DNA of 64,000 bases from an uncultured Paracoccaceae bacterium (GTDB taxonomy: Bacteria > Pseudomonadota > Alphaproteobacteria > Rhodobacterales > Rhodobacteraceae). The position numbers were made by a program, and so were the translations under genes. Shown here piece by piece: positions 1 through 9,714 of the stretch. The notes beneath the pieces were generated by a model. It was not told the DNA's origin and ran no database searches. It saw only the letters and a list, made by a program, of their open reading frames with translations. The stretch spans positions 28,830-92,829 of the forward strand of contig CAKZRP010000024.1 in NCBI GenBank assembly GCA_937146765.1, read 5' to 3'. Position 1 is the stretch's first letter. Every line of letters begins with the position of its first letter.

Positions 1-466
1 GATGGGTTTCGATGCGGGCCAACTGATCGAGGATCCCCGCCTCAACGAAATGGAATATTTCACCCTCGCCCAGGCTATGGAACGCGAACACGGCCTGCCG
101 ATCCCGCAGGAGCGCGAAGGCTTTGTCGCGCATCTGCCGCAGGTCTTTGCCGCCTGGGAAGGTGGCCGGATCAGCGACGCACCGGAAAGCTGGCGCGATT
201 TTGCCACCCGCACCGAAGCGGCCCTGAGCGAGATCGCCAACGGCGACGGTCCGGCGCTGGTGGTGACCTCCGGCGGGCTGGTCTCCATGGTGATGCGTCA
301 TTGCCTTGGTCTGAACACAGAGGCTACCGCGCGGATGGCCCTTGCCATCATGAACACCTCGCTGCACCGTCTTCACAATATCGGCGGGGCCTGGTCGCCG
401 GTCCTCTTCAATGCAATCCCGCATCTTGAGACCCCGGACCGCCACCACGCCCGAACCCATCTCTGA
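1..466 (+). CDS. Histidine phosphatase family protein, 3' part (gene cut by window edge)
   Basis: This is the C-terminal part of a phosphoglycerate-mutase-like (histidine phosphatase) protein. The reading frame is open to the first base, and the family's N-terminal RHG catalytic motif is absent, so the gene begins outside the window; the ATG at base 2 is probably internal. The visible segment ends its core with VVTSGGLVSMVMR, which fits the second conserved catalytic-histidine region (usually SHG) but here reads SGG, so that histidine may be replaced. The substrate cannot be told. The stop lies 22 bases before the following GST gene, so the two are probably co-transcribed. Family call from pattern recognition only. 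Confidence 0.75.
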   Translation, partial: MGFDAGQLIEDPRLNEMEYFTLAQAMEREHGLPIPQEREGFVAHLPQVFAAWEGGRISDAPESWRDFATRTEAALSEIANGDGPALVVTSGGLVSMVMRHCLGLNTEATARMALAIMNTSLHRLHNIGGAWSPVLFNAIPHLETPDRHHARTHL

Positions 467-488
467 CCTGTTGCCAGGAGCCTTTTTG

Positions 489-1103
489 ATGCAGCTCTTT
501 TACGCGCCCAAGACCATCTCGATTGCCGTCGCCATCGCGCTGCGCGAAGCCGGGCTCAATCATGAATTGGTAAAGCTCGATTTTGCCACCAAGGAGCAGA
601 CCTCCCGTGCCTATGCCCAGATCAACCCCAAGGGCCGGGTGCCGGCGCTGGTGGTTGAGGGCGGCGTTCTGACCGAGACAGGTGCGCTTTTGGAGTATAT
701 CGCCGATCTTGTGCCTGAAAAGGAGCTGCGCCCGAGCGATCCGATCCTGCTCGCCCGGATGCGCGAGGTGATGTTCTACCTCGCTTCCACCATGCATGTG
801 AACCATGCCCACAAGATGCGCGGGGCCAGATGGGCCACCACCCCCGCGTCCTTCAAGGACATGCAGGCCAAGGTGCCGGAAACCATGGCGGCCTCCTGTG
901 ACTATATCAGCCAGTTCGGCCTGCGCGGCCCCTTTGTGCTGGGCGAGCGCTTCAGCCTGGCCGATTGCTACCTCTATGTCGTCTGCACCTGGCTCGAAGG
1001 CGACGGAGTGAAACTCGCCCGTTTCCCGAAGATCCAGGCCTTTATGGAGACCATGGAAGCCCGCGACAGCGTCAAGGCTGTACGCGCCAAGGACATGCTG
1101 TGA
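489..1103 (+). CDS. Glutathione S-transferase family protein
   Basis: A 204-residue cytosolic GST of usual length. The N-terminal thioredoxin-like half starts MQLFYAPKTISIAVAIALRE and carries the cis-proline segment NPKGRVPALVVEG, followed by the glutathione-binding ETGALLEYIA segment; an all-helical C-terminal half follows, with GERFSLADCYLYV typical of the hydrophobic capping region. I chose the ATG at 489 because AGGAG lies eight bases upstream and the fold begins there; the frame is open further 5'. It sits 11 bases before the lysine-ketoglutarate reductase gene, so it belongs to the same operon, but its substrate is unknown. A detoxifying or conjugating role next to lysine catabolism is inference. 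Confidence 0.88.
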   Translation: MQLFYAPKTISIAVAIALREAGLNHELVKLDFATKEQTSRAYAQINPKGRVPALVVEGGVLTETGALLEYIADLVPEKELRPSDPILLARMREVMFYLASTMHVNHAHKMRGARWATTPASFKDMQAKVPETMAASCDYISQFGLRGPFVLGERFSLADCYLYVVCTWLEGDGVKLARFPKIQAFMETMEARDSVKAVRAKDML

Positions 1104-1114
1104 AGGACAAGACC

Positions 1115-2167
1115 ATGACACATCTCTGGGTCCGGGCCGAACAACGCCCGAACGAAGATCGCGTGGGCCTGACGCCCGCAGGCGCCAAGGCACTGATGGC
1201 AGCAGGTATCCGCGTCACCGTCGAGGAAAGCCGCAGCCGCGCCATCCCGCTGCAGGGCTATATCGACGCTGGCTGCGAGATCATGGCCGAGAACTCCTGG
1301 CCCGAGGCCCCTGCCGATGCGATCATCTTCGGCCTGAAGGAACTGCCCGACGACGGCAGCCTGCTGCCCCATCGCCACATCATGTTTGGCCATGCCTTCA
1401 AGGGCCAGCATTCCGGCAAGGAATTGCTGCGCCGGTTCCGCGAGGGCGGCGGCACGCTTTATGATCTGGAATATCTGGTCGACGAGACCGGACGCCGCGT
1501 CGCGGCCTTTGGCTATTGGGCAGGCTATGCCGGGGCCGCGTTGACGCTCAAGGCCTGGGCGGCGCAGCAAAAGGGCGAGATCTGCGGCCCGGTCGGCGCC
1601 TATGAGGACAAGCACGCCTTGCTCTCCGACCTCGGAGCGGACCTCGATGCCATAGACGCCAAACGCCCCAGCGCCATCGTGATTGGCGCTTTGGGTCGGG
1701 TCGGCTCCGGTGCGGCGGACCTCTGCGAGGCGATGGGGGTTGCTGTGACCAAATGGGACATGGCGGAAACCGCCAGCGGCGGCCCCTTCCCCGAGATCCT
1801 CGCCCATGAGCTGTTCCTGAACTGCATATTCGCCCGCCCCGGCACCCCGGTCTTTGTGCCGCGGGAGGCGCTGAGTGCCGCCCGCAAGCTCACGGCTATT
1901 GGCGATGTGGCCTGCGATCCCGACAGCGACTACAATCCGGTACCCGTCTACGATCGTGCCACCACCTGGGATGCGCCCGTGCTGCGGGTGGCCGAGGCGC
2001 CGGTGCTCGACGTGATGGCGATCGACAACCTGCCCTCGATGCTGCCGCTCGAAAGCTCCGAGGATTACGGAGACCAGCTTCTGGCCAGCCTTCTGACGCT
2101 GACCGACCTCGACTCTGGGGTCTGGGCACGCGCCAAGGCGGTTTTTGACGACCATGTGGGCGGCTAA
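1115..2167 (+). CDS. Saccharopine dehydrogenase, lysine-forming type (lysine-ketoglutarate reductase)
   Basis: A 350-residue LYS1-type enzyme that interconverts lysine plus 2-oxoglutarate with saccharopine using NAD(P)H. The N-terminal half resembles the alanine dehydrogenase/transhydrogenase fold (VRAEQRPNEDRVGLTPAGA near residues 4-22), with the HIMFGHAFKGQ segment around residue 90 typical of LYS1 proteins, and a nucleotide-binding loop AIVIGALGRVGSGA near residues 187-200. The start at 1115 follows the GST stop by 11 bases with AAGGA upstream. The next gene encodes the partner saccharopine dehydrogenase, so together they make the two-step saccharopine route. Catabolic direction is inferred, because diaminopimelate-type dapB and a DapC-like gene elsewhere in the window make lysine synthesis by this route unnecessary. 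Confidence 0.88.
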   Translation: MTHLWVRAEQRPNEDRVGLTPAGAKALMAAGIRVTVEESRSRAIPLQGYIDAGCEIMAENSWPEAPADAIIFGLKELPDDGSLLPHRHIMFGHAFKGQHSGKELLRRFREGGGTLYDLEYLVDETGRRVAAFGYWAGYAGAALTLKAWAAQQKGEICGPVGAYEDKHALLSDLGADLDAIDAKRPSAIVIGALGRVGSGAADLCEAMGVAVTKWDMAETASGGPFPEILAHELFLNCIFARPGTPVFVPREALSAARKLTAIGDVACDPDSDYNPVPVYDRATTWDAPVLRVAEAPVLDVMAIDNLPSMLPLESSEDYGDQLLASLLTLTDLDSGVWARAKAVFDDHVGG

Positions 2168-2199
2168 GGCCCCCACGCCCCGCGAAGAGGAGAGATAAG

Positions 2200-3342
2200 A
2201 TGACAATTCACTGGTGTGGCACCGGCCTTTCGGCCATCCCCGGCCTGCGCCGCCTGCTGGAGGCAGGTCATGACGTTGCGGTCTGGAACCGGACCCCGGA
2301 AAAGGCCGCTGAGGCGGTTGGCGATCTGACCTCGAACATCCATAAATTCTCGATCCCGCGCCTTGCGGAACTCCTCAGCCCCGCCGATGTGGTCGTCTCC
2401 ATGCTGCCCGGCGACTGGCACGTGGAACTGGCGGAACTGGCGATCTCCAAGGGGGCGCATTTCGTCTCTTCCTCCTACATCTCGCCAGAGATGCGGGCCT
2501 TGGATCAAAAGGCCAGGGACGCCGGTGTCGCGCTGGTCAACGAGGTCGGCCTTGACCCCGGCATCGACCACCTGATGGCCCATGCACTGGTGGCGGAATA
2601 CGCGGATTCGCCCTCTTTCGACCCCGAGAACGAGATCAGCTTCCTGTCCTATTGCGGCGGCATCCCGAAGGAGCCGAACCCCTTCCGCTACAAATTCAGC
2701 TGGTCGCCCCTGGGCGTGCTGAAGGCGCTGCGCTCCCCCTCCCGCTCGATCCGCAACTTCGAGACGCTGGATGTAGCGCGCCCTTGGGATGCGATCTCCA
2801 CCTATGACGCGCCGCTTGCCACCCCGGAGAGCTTTGAGGTCTATCCGAACCGCGACAGCCTGCCCTTTATGGAGCAGTACCACTTCGGCGCCGACTGGAA
2901 GGTGAAGACCTTCGTCCGTGGCACCCTGCGCCTCAATGGCTGGTCCGAAGCCTGGGCGGATGTGTTTAAAGAGGTCGAGACCCTGAAAGGCCCCGAAGGC
3001 GATGCCCGCCTGAAGGAGATGTCCGATCAGTTCTGGGCCGAGAACGCCTATGACGAGGGCGAGCCGGACCGGGTCGTTCTCTGCGTGGATCTGAAGGCCG
3101 AGCGCGACGGCGTGACCAAGTGGCACAAGACCTATGTAATGGATGCCTGGGGCGACGAGCGTGGCAGTGCCATGGCGCGTCTGGTCTCCTATCCGGTCTC
3201 CTTTGCCATCGAGGCGGCGATCAACGGCAAGATCGCCCCTGGTGTCAGTGCAGCCCCCAGTACGCCAGCCTTGGTCGACAGCTGGATGGCACGTATTGCC
3301 TCCCTGTCCCAGCACCTCGAGGTCGTGTCCCACACCTCCTGA
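2200..3342 (+). CDS. Saccharopine dehydrogenase family protein (glutamate-forming type)
   Basis: A 380-residue LYS9-like NAD(P)-dependent dehydrogenase, predicted to oxidise saccharopine to glutamate and aminoadipate semialdehyde. A Rossmann start HWCGTGLSAIPGLRRLL is followed by VWNRTPEKA, then the catalytic-domain signature NEVGLDPGIDHLMAH around residues 113-127, which is highly characteristic of saccharopine dehydrogenases. The ATG at 2200 has GAGGAGAGA just upstream. It lies 32 bases after the lysine-ketoglutarate reductase gene in the same direction, giving separate LKR and SDH proteins rather than the fused enzyme of plants and animals. No aminoadipate semialdehyde dehydrogenase lies next to it here; the two ALDH genes in the window are distant. 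Confidence 0.9.
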   Translation: MTIHWCGTGLSAIPGLRRLLEAGHDVAVWNRTPEKAAEAVGDLTSNIHKFSIPRLAELLSPADVVVSMLPGDWHVELAELAISKGAHFVSSSYISPEMRALDQKARDAGVALVNEVGLDPGIDHLMAHALVAEYADSPSFDPENEISFLSYCGGIPKEPNPFRYKFSWSPLGVLKALRSPSRSIRNFETLDVARPWDAISTYDAPLATPESFEVYPNRDSLPFMEQYHFGADWKVKTFVRGTLRLNGWSEAWADVFKEVETLKGPEGDARLKEMSDQFWAENAYDEGEPDRVVLCVDLKAERDGVTKWHKTYVMDAWGDERGSAMARLVSYPVSFAIEAAINGKIAPGVSAAPSTPALVDSWMARIASLSQHLEVVSHTS

Positions 3343-3545
3343 ACCAGATGCGGATGGGATGTGACGCAGATTTGCGGACGTTTCCCATCCGCTTTTTGGT
3401 ATTTTGGCGATTCACCGTTCCTTAGTCCCGTTTCGATACATTCGACGGGTCACTTCGCTGCTTGCCCTGCTCCGCTGTATTTACCGCAGGCCCTCGGCAG
3501 CCGGTGACCTTTGCGTGTGTAGTATCGTTGCGAGGAGGACGTGAG

Positions 3546-4652
3546 ATGTCTCCGGAACTGAAGGGCCTGCTGGATCAGGTCGAGCAGGCGGTTTTTGTCC
3601 TGGAACCGGATGCTGAGGGCATTCCGCGTTATGTGGCATTCAACCGATATGCCTGCGGACATGTGGAACGGCCGGAAAAGGAGATTCTCGGCCTTACCAT
3701 TCGGGACTTGTTCCCGGGTCGGTATGGCGAAACGATCTACCGCCACCATCTTCATGTCTTGTGCACCGGAGAGGTATTTACGTATCAGGCCCATCTGCCG
3801 CTTCACGGCGAGATCCGTCAGATCGAAGTAACGCTGCGCCCCACGCTGGACGCGGCGGGGCGGGTCATCCGCATTGTGGGCACAACCAAGGATATCTCAA
3901 GCCTCAGCGACCTCTATCGGCTTCAGGTTGGCGCCGAGATCTTCCATGCTGAGATCGAGGATTTTGTGAGCCTGGCCGCCCATGACTTGCGCACGCCGAT
4001 GCGCCACGTCGGCACCATTGCGGAGATGCTGCGCGAGGACTTTCGGGATCTTGGCGACGGCAAGCTGGAACTCATCAGCATGCTGGAGCAGATCGGCACC
4101 CGCGCGATGGCGCTGATTTCGGATATTCTCTCGCACGCGCAGGCGACCTCGACCCGGTCTGATGTCTGTGCCTTCTCCTTTCGGTCACTGGTCAACGAAG
4201 TGATGGCGCTGCTGGATCCGTTGGGCGTCTGCGGATGTCAGATCCGCAGCCGACTGCCCACCGACGATTTGGTCACCGGAGATCGCGCCGCGACGCTCAT
4301 CGTCTTGCGCAACCTGATCGACAACGCTCTCAAGCACGCGCAGATCCCTGCGGATGGGCGGTTGCAATTGCTGGTCAGCCTCATGGATGGTCCCGAGGGG
4401 TTTTACACCGTCGAGGTGCAGGACAATGGCCCCGGCCTGCGCGATCCTGCCGCGCTTTTGCTGAATACCGGCACCCTGCGCACCGACGGAGGCTTCGGCC
4501 TCTTGGGCGTTCAACGCCTCATCCACGCCAGGGGTGGTCAGATCGAGGCACGCAATGCCGAGGGATGTCGTGGTGCCGTCATCCGCTTCACCCTGCCCGG
4601 TCACCTCAATGGCGAGGAGGATGAGCCCCGGTATCTGGCCATGTCCGGTTGA
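3546..4652 (+). CDS. Soluble PAS-domain sensor histidine kinase
   Basis: A 368-residue cytoplasmic histidine kinase without membrane segments. Residues about 10-118 form a PAS domain with a PAC-like end (VTLRPTLDAAGRVIRIVGTT). The dimerisation/phosphoacceptor H-box LAAHDLRTPMRH places the likely phosphorylated histidine at 146. The ATPase domain shows an N-box (NLIDNALKHA), a G1 box (DNGPGL) and a late glycine-rich segment GGFGLLGVQRLIHARGG. The start at 3546 was chosen for the strong GAGGAGGA upstream and because the PAS domain begins there. No response regulator is adjacent, so it is an orphan kinase; its partner and signal are unknown. The 203 bases before it contain no gene that I can see. 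Confidence 0.88.
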   Translation: MSPELKGLLDQVEQAVFVLEPDAEGIPRYVAFNRYACGHVERPEKEILGLTIRDLFPGRYGETIYRHHLHVLCTGEVFTYQAHLPLHGEIRQIEVTLRPTLDAAGRVIRIVGTTKDISSLSDLYRLQVGAEIFHAEIEDFVSLAAHDLRTPMRHVGTIAEMLREDFRDLGDGKLELISMLEQIGTRAMALISDILSHAQATSTRSDVCAFSFRSLVNEVMALLDPLGVCGCQIRSRLPTDDLVTGDRAATLIVLRNLIDNALKHAQIPADGRLQLLVSLMDGPEGFYTVEVQDNGPGLRDPAALLLNTGTLRTDGGFGLLGVQRLIHARGGQIEARNAEGCRGAVIRFTLPGHLNGEEDEPRYLAMSG

Positions 4653-4691
4653 CCTGATCCCGCCCGTGACACCAGCGACAGCACGACCCGA

Positions 4692-5015
4692 TCAGCGCCC
4701 CATCACCTCCTCTGCCAGCGCCGTGACATCGACGCCCAACGCCTCTAGGCCCGCTTCGATGTCATAGGCAAGGTTCGGGGTGGCCAGCAGATATTCCTCC
4801 GTCGGCGTGCTTCGCTCGTCGCGGGCGGTTGCCACGGCTTCCGCAAACTCCTCCACCTCGAAGGAGCCCCGCCCAATCCAGAGGATCGCTACCAGTTCGG
4901 CCTGCTCATCCTCATTCATATCGGCGATGAATGCGCGGAGTTCCGGCTCTGCCCGCTCCAGTTCACGTGCCATCACGGCGACCTGTTCCGCCTTGTTCGT
5001 TGCAATATCCATCAT
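4692..5015 (-). CDS. DUF3775 domain-containing protein
   Basis: A 107-residue acidic, helical protein matching what I recall of the DUF3775 family: a helical N-terminus, a central LVAILWIGRG segment (about residues 41-50), and a C-terminal YLLATPNLAYDIEAGLEALG segment (about 79-98). The function of the family is not known. I chose the first of two adjacent ATG codons at 5015, with GGAGGACAGGGGC upstream; the longer frame has no reason to be translated. It converges with the histidine kinase, with 39 bases between the stops. No signal peptide or membrane segment is visible. The family name is from memory and should be checked by profile search. Confidence 0.8.
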   Translation of the reverse strand: MMDIATNKAEQVAVMARELERAEPELRAFIADMNEDEQAELVAILWIGRGSFEVEEFAEAVATARDERSTPTEEYLLATPNLAYDIEAGLEALGVDVTALAEEVMGR

Positions 5016-5094
5016 GCCCCTGTCCTCCGGTTGCTGGCAAAGCTGAGGCGGAGGATAGGTTACCTGATTTCGGTCAACCTTGATCTGCAACAAG

Positions 5095-6444
5095 TCAGCC
5101 GACCGCGACGATCCCGCTTTCGGATTTCCCCTGGCAACGCCCGAAGACGGCAACCGGCTGGCTGCGCCCGCGCAGGAACACCGGCGGCAGCGCGCTCCAA
5201 CCGGTTTGTGCGGGCGCGCCCGAAAGGGCGCTTAGGGCCTGCGCCTGCTTCAAAAGGCAGGCAGAGACCACAATTTCCATGCCACAGTCCTTGGTCATCT
5301 GTTCCAGCCGGGCCGCCGTGTTCACCGTATCGCCAAGCGCGGTATATTCCAGACGATCCTCATCCCCGACAACGCCGGAGAAAACCTCGCCCCAATGCAG
5401 ACCGATGCCGACCTGGACCGCAGAGCGCCCGGCGGCGAGCCTGGTCTGGGACCAGTTCAAGGCCTCTTCTGACAGAAGAAGACTGCAACGCAGAGCCCGC
5501 TCTGCCGCCGCCTCGCCTTCGAACAGGAGCATGGCGCCGTCGCCGATGAACTTGTCAACCATGCCGCCCGTCTCGCGCGCGGCCCTTTGCACGCGAATGC
5601 GGAACTCGGTGATGAACTCCCCCACCTCCGCCGGATCCCGTGTTTCCGCCCAGGAGGTAAATCCGCGAATGTCCACAAACAGCACACCCATCTCCTGACG
5701 GGAGCCTTGACGCAGGTCGGCGAGGTTCTCCGCACCCACCCGTTCCGCCAACCGGGCCGGCAAATAGCGGGTGAGGGTCAGCCTGTTCTCGGTCTCGATC
5801 AAGGCCCTATGCAACAGGCTGCGCAGGGCCATAGCCGCCGCCACCAGCACCACGCCGCCGAGCGAGATCATGACGAGGCGCACCATGTTTGCGGGGTCCC
5901 TCACCAGGTATTTCGCCTGAGCCATGGCCTGGGTGGGGTCCTCCATCTCCACGTGGAACACCAGCCAGCTGAAGCCGAGCACCAGCAGCACGACGCAATA
6001 GGCCTGCAGGTAGGGGTTGAACCGCAACAGGGTAAAGGCCAGCACCGCGGGCACCAGCCAGGTGGGCGGGACGAGAAAGGTCAAATCCCCCGGCAGGCCG
6101 GCCGAAACCAGGCCGACCCATGTATTGCCGACGATGAACAGGCAATCGAGGGTGACCGCCGGCCAGATCATCCAGCGCTTGAACCGGCCCGAGCGCGCCA
6201 GCCAGAGGCTGAAGACACCGAGCGCCAGATAGGCGCCAAGAGACAGGATCACAAAGGCCAACTGCGGCCTCAGCAGCCCCGTCTGCGCAGCCTTGCCTTC
6301 GCCAACCACCACAAAGAACACCGCCAGCAGGCCAAAGGCCACAAAGATCCTCAGCACCGAAACCATCGTCTCGGCTCTCTGTTCCGCCTGCCGCAAGAGG
6401 GCTGCGTCTGGTGCCATGCGCCATCGTTTCAGGGTCGTGTTCAT
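5095..6444 (-). CDS. Membrane-bound class III adenylate/guanylate cyclase
   Basis: A 449-residue protein with an N-terminal membrane module (about five to six hydrophobic segments between residues 28 and 215) followed directly by a class III cyclase catalytic domain, without an obvious HAMP domain. The first metal-binding aspartate sits in LFVDIRGFTSWAE (near residue 252) and the second in DKFIGDGAMLLFE; the transition-state Asn/Arg pair is present in DTVNTAARLEQ. It probably makes cAMP in response to a membrane signal; nucleotide specificity cannot be settled by eye. Its ATG overlaps the rmuC stop by four bases (ATGA), so it is translationally coupled to rmuC and mutL. Confidence 0.9.
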   Translation of the reverse strand: MNTTLKRWRMAPDAALLRQAEQRAETMVSVLRIFVAFGLLAVFFVVVGEGKAAQTGLLRPQLAFVILSLGAYLALGVFSLWLARSGRFKRWMIWPAVTLDCLFIVGNTWVGLVSAGLPGDLTFLVPPTWLVPAVLAFTLLRFNPYLQAYCVVLLVLGFSWLVFHVEMEDPTQAMAQAKYLVRDPANMVRLVMISLGGVVLVAAAMALRSLLHRALIETENRLTLTRYLPARLAERVGAENLADLRQGSRQEMGVLFVDIRGFTSWAETRDPAEVGEFITEFRIRVQRAARETGGMVDKFIGDGAMLLFEGEAAAERALRCSLLLSEEALNWSQTRLAAGRSAVQVGIGLHWGEVFSGVVGDEDRLEYTALGDTVNTAARLEQMTKDCGMEIVVSACLLKQAQALSALSGAPAQTGWSALPPVFLRGRSQPVAVFGRCQGKSESGIVAVG

Positions 6445-7676
6445 TCGCCGGGATGCTCCAAGGCAACAACCTTGCCCAGGGTGTCCTCGGACAGCTCTTC
6501 GAAGTCGAAGTTGTCGAGCCTCTGCGCCCGCCGCCCGGCCTTGTCGGCGCTGATCTTGATATCGGCGATATCCCGCTGCGCCTGGGTGAAATGCCTATCA
6601 AGGTTCATCACCCTGTCTCCCAAACGCTCCACATCCTTGTGCAGCAATCCCAGTTCCTGCCGGATCGCACCCGCCTGTTCCCGCATCCGCGCATCCTTCA
6701 GAATTGCCCGCATGGTGTTGAGGGTCGCCATGCAGGTGGTGGGCGAGACGATCCAGACCTTAAGCGAGAACCCTTCGCGCACCACGTCGGAGAAATTGGC
6801 GTGAAGTTCCGCATAGACCGCCTCGGAGGGCAGGAACATCAGAGCGCCATCGGCGGTCTCTCCCTCGAGGATGTATTTCTCCGCGATATCGCGGATATGC
6901 TTCCTCAGTGCCCCCTTCAGCAATCGGACCGCCTGGGCGCGCTGCTCGGCGGTCTCGGCGTTTCGCAACGCCTCGTAGGGTTCCAGCGGAAACTTCGAAT
7001 CGATCACGATGGGACCCGGCGGGTTGGGCAGACGGATCAGGCAGTCGGCCCGACGACCGTTCGACAGCGTGGTCTGAAAGCTGTAGGCATCCGACGGCAG
7101 CGCCTTGGAGACGATATCGTTGAGCTGGATTTCCCCAAAGGCGCCGCGGGTCTGCTTGTTGGACAGGATATCCTGCAGGGACAGCACATCGCCCGAGAGT
7201 TTGGTGATATTGTCCTGCGCCTTGTCGATCACCGCCAGGCGTTCCTGCAGTTGCGTCAGCGAGGTGGCGGTGCGTTTGGCGTTGCCATGCAGGCTCTCGG
7301 CCATGCGCTCCTGCATCTCGGCCATGGCGCGGGCCTGTTTCATCGCATTGTCAGCCAGCCGGTCGTTCATCCGCTGCTGCACATCGCCCAAGCGGGCCTC
7401 CATGGTCTGCAGGATTTGCAGCTGCGCATTGGCTTGGGTGTCAGACACGGTCTGCAAATTGCCCCTGAGCGCCTCCTGCCCGGCAGAGAGCTGCTGGGCG
7501 ACTTGGGAGATCACGCTCATCTGATGGGTCAAAGGCTCCACCGCGCGGGCGGCCCGGGCCGAGGCACGCAAGGATTGCACCAGCAGGACCAGCACCAACA
7601 GGACCAGCCCGCCCCCCGCCAAGAGCATCAGCGTCATCGTCTCCATGTTGTCGAGCGCCTGCTCCATGCCCTCCAT
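6441..7676 (-). CDS. rmuC: DNA recombination protein RmuC
   Basis: A 411-residue RmuC-family protein: a single N-terminal membrane anchor (about residues 12-32, LMLLAGGGLVLLVLVLLVQS), a long coiled-coil rich in Gln, Glu and Ala to about residue 165, then the nuclease-like RmuC domain containing DCLIRLPNPPGPIVIDSKFP and EFHANF-like equivalents (AELHANFSDVV). In Escherichia coli RmuC limits recombination at inverted repeats. I place the start at 7676, where the ATG shares a base with the mutL stop (TGATG), rather than the longer frame. Position between mutL and a cyclase gene points to one operon; a mutL-rmuC pairing makes sense as a DNA-maintenance unit. Confidence 0.92.
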   Translation of the reverse strand: MEGMEQALDNMETMTLMLLAGGGLVLLVLVLLVQSLRASARAARAVEPLTHQMSVISQVAQQLSAGQEALRGNLQTVSDTQANAQLQILQTMEARLGDVQQRMNDRLADNAMKQARAMAEMQERMAESLHGNAKRTATSLTQLQERLAVIDKAQDNITKLSGDVLSLQDILSNKQTRGAFGEIQLNDIVSKALPSDAYSFQTTLSNGRRADCLIRLPNPPGPIVIDSKFPLEPYEALRNAETAEQRAQAVRLLKGALRKHIRDIAEKYILEGETADGALMFLPSEAVYAELHANFSDVVREGFSLKVWIVSPTTCMATLNTMRAILKDARMREQAGAIRQELGLLHKDVERLGDRVMNLDRHFTQAQRDIADIKISADKAGRRAQRLDNFDFEELSEDTLGKVVALEHPGE

Positions 7677-9613
7677 CAGGTGCGCCCGAACAGCCGTTCG
7701 ATATCGGCCAGCTTGAGTTCCACATAGGTTGGGCGGCCATGGTTGCACTGGCCGGAATGGGGCGTCGCCTCCATCTCGCGCAACAGCGCGTTCATCTCCT
7801 CGCCGCGCATCCGACGACCGGAGCGGATCGAGCCGTGGCAGGCGACGCGAGACAGGATCGCCTCCAGCCGCGCTTGCACCAACTGGCTCTCGCCCTGATC
7901 GGCCAGTTCATCAAGAATATCGCGGATCATCGCCTCTGCATTCACCTCGCCCAGGATCGCAGGGGTTTCACGCACGGCGATGGCATTTCCGCCGAAGGCT
8001 TCAACGCCGAGGCCGAATTTCGCCAAGTCTTCGGCCACATCGAGCAAACGCGCGCAGTCGCCCTCGGAGAGTTCGACGATCTCGGGAATCAACAGGCCCT
8101 GAGTGGCGACGCCCTTCTCCGCCATCTGTTTCTTGAGCTTTTCATAGACCAGCCGTTCGTGAGCGGCGTGTTGGTCGACGATGACCATGCCGTCGCGGGT
8201 CTGGGCGATGATGTAGTTTTCATGCACCTGCCCCCGAGCGGCACCGAGGGGGAGGTCCTCGGTGGGGGTAGAGTGGTCAGCGGACGGGGTTGGCTCTTCG
8301 ATCAAGCGGCCACTATAGGCGGTGTCGAGTTCCGCAAAGCCTGTCGCGCGTGGCGAGGGGAGCGGCGCTTCGACGGACATCGCGGGGGGCGACCAGGGGC
8401 CTTGCGCCGCGAAAGATACGGAGCGCGCCCCGAGAGAGGGGCGGTCCATCTGATAGATCCGCGGCGCGCCGCTGGCGGTGGGTAGCTCGACCCGCATCGC
8501 CCCCAGCGTGGCCCCAGCCACGGTGGTGGAGGCGCGATGCCCCGCTTCGGCCAGCGCGTGGCGCAGGGCAGAGACGATCAACCCGCGCGCAAGGCCGGGA
8601 TCGCGAAAACGCACCTCGGATTTTGCCGGGTGCACGTTCACATCGACCAGGGTCGGGTCGCAGTCGATGAACAGGGCCGCTGCCGGGTGACGATCGCGGC
8701 TGAGGAAGTCCATATAGGCGGCGCGCAGCGCGCCGGTCAGCATCTTGTCCTTCACCGGGCGCGTGTTCACAAACAGGAACTGCGTCACCGCAGCTCCGCG
8801 TGAATAAGTCGGCAAGGCCGCATAACCATAAAGGCGAATGCCCTCACGCGTTGCGTCGATCTGCAACGCGTTTTCGGCAAAGTCGCGCCCGATCACATGC
8901 GAGAGCCGCCCGTGCAGCGCGTCAAACAGATCGCCGCTCATCGGATCAGCGCGGAAGGTCACCCGCCCCTCGCCGCCGCCGGAGGTGTCGCGCAGGGTAA
9001 AGCCGACCGCAGGCTCTGCCATCGCAAGGCGCTTCACGGTGTCGGCAATCGCCTGCGCCTCGGCCCGATCCGAGCGCATGAATTTGAGGCGCGCCGGGGT
9101 CGCGAAGAACAGGTCGCGCAGCTCGACAATGGTGCCTTGGCGCAGAGCAGCGGGTTTCACCGGCTCCATCTTGCCGCCAGAGACGCGGATCTGCGCGGCC
9201 TCATGCCCTTCGGCGCGGCTGGTGATGGTCAGCCGCCCCACGGCACCCAGCGAGGGCAGCGCCTCGCCCCGGAACCCGAAGGTGTGGATGTTCAAGAGAT
9301 CCGAGCCGTCGATCTTGGAGGTCGCATGACGCGACAGGGCCAGAGGCAGGTCCTCGGGCGTCATGCCGCAGCCATTGTCGGTGACCCGGATCAGCGTCTT
9401 GCCGCCATCGGCGATCTCCACAGTGATCCGGGTGGCGCCGGCGTCGATGGCGTTCTCCACCAGCTCCTTCACGGCGGAGGCTGGACGTTCGACCACCTCC
9501 CCCGCAGCGATGCGGTTGATGGCACTGTCGTCGAGCTGTCGGATCACAGGGCGCGCGGTGCGCGGGGCCTGATCGACAGCGGCTTCGCTGATCTGGGGGT
9601 CGGGGATAGACAT
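7676..9613 (-). CDS. mutL: DNA mismatch repair endonuclease MutL
   Basis: A 645-residue MutL that couples MutS recognition to strand incision. The N-terminal GHKL ATPase is clear: [26 protein letters not shown], and the [12 protein letters not shown] lid. After a variable linker (about residues 340-440) the C-terminal dimerisation domain holds [12 protein letters not shown], an intact DQHA(x2)E(x4)E metal site, so this is an endonuclease-type MutL as in bacteria without MutH; the late CNHGRP segment is the other conserved metal-site element. The start at 9613 gives the usual N-terminus; the ribosome-binding site is weak. The stop overlaps the rmuC start by one base. Confidence 0.96.
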   Translation of the reverse strand: MSIPDPQISEAAVDQAPRTARPVIRQLDDSAINRIAAGEVVERPASAVKELVENAIDAGATRITVEIADGGKTLIRVTDNGCGMTPEDLPLALSRHATSKIDGSDLLNIHTFGFRGEALPSLGAVGRLTITSRAEGHEAAQIRVSGGKMEPVKPAALRQGTIVELRDLFFATPARLKFMRSDRAEAQAIADTVKRLAMAEPAVGFTLRDTSGGGEGRVTFRADPMSGDLFDALHGRLSHVIGRDFAENALQIDATREGIRLYGYAALPTYSRGAAVTQFLFVNTRPVKDKMLTGALRAAYMDFLSRDRHPAAALFIDCDPTLVDVNVHPAKSEVRFRDPGLARGLIVSALRHALAEAGHRASTTVAGATLGAMRVELPTASGAPRIYQMDRPSLGARSVSFAAQGPWSPPAMSVEAPLPSPRATGFAELDTAYSGRLIEEPTPSADHSTPTEDLPLGAARGQVHENYIIAQTRDGMVIVDQHAAHERLVYEKLKKQMAEKGVATQGLLIPEIVELSEGDCARLLDVAEDLAKFGLGVEAFGGNAIAVRETPAILGEVNAEAMIRDILDELADQGESQLVQARLEAILSRVACHGSIRSGRRMRGEEMNALLREMEATPHSGQCNHGRPTYVELKLADIERLFGRT

Positions 9614-9714
9614 AACGCAATATTTAGCATGTGGCGGCGCGATTCTGCCACATGGAATACGCCTTGGATCCAGGCAGTTCAACGGCCGGATCCAAGGTGA
9701 AATCCGCTCGGCGG

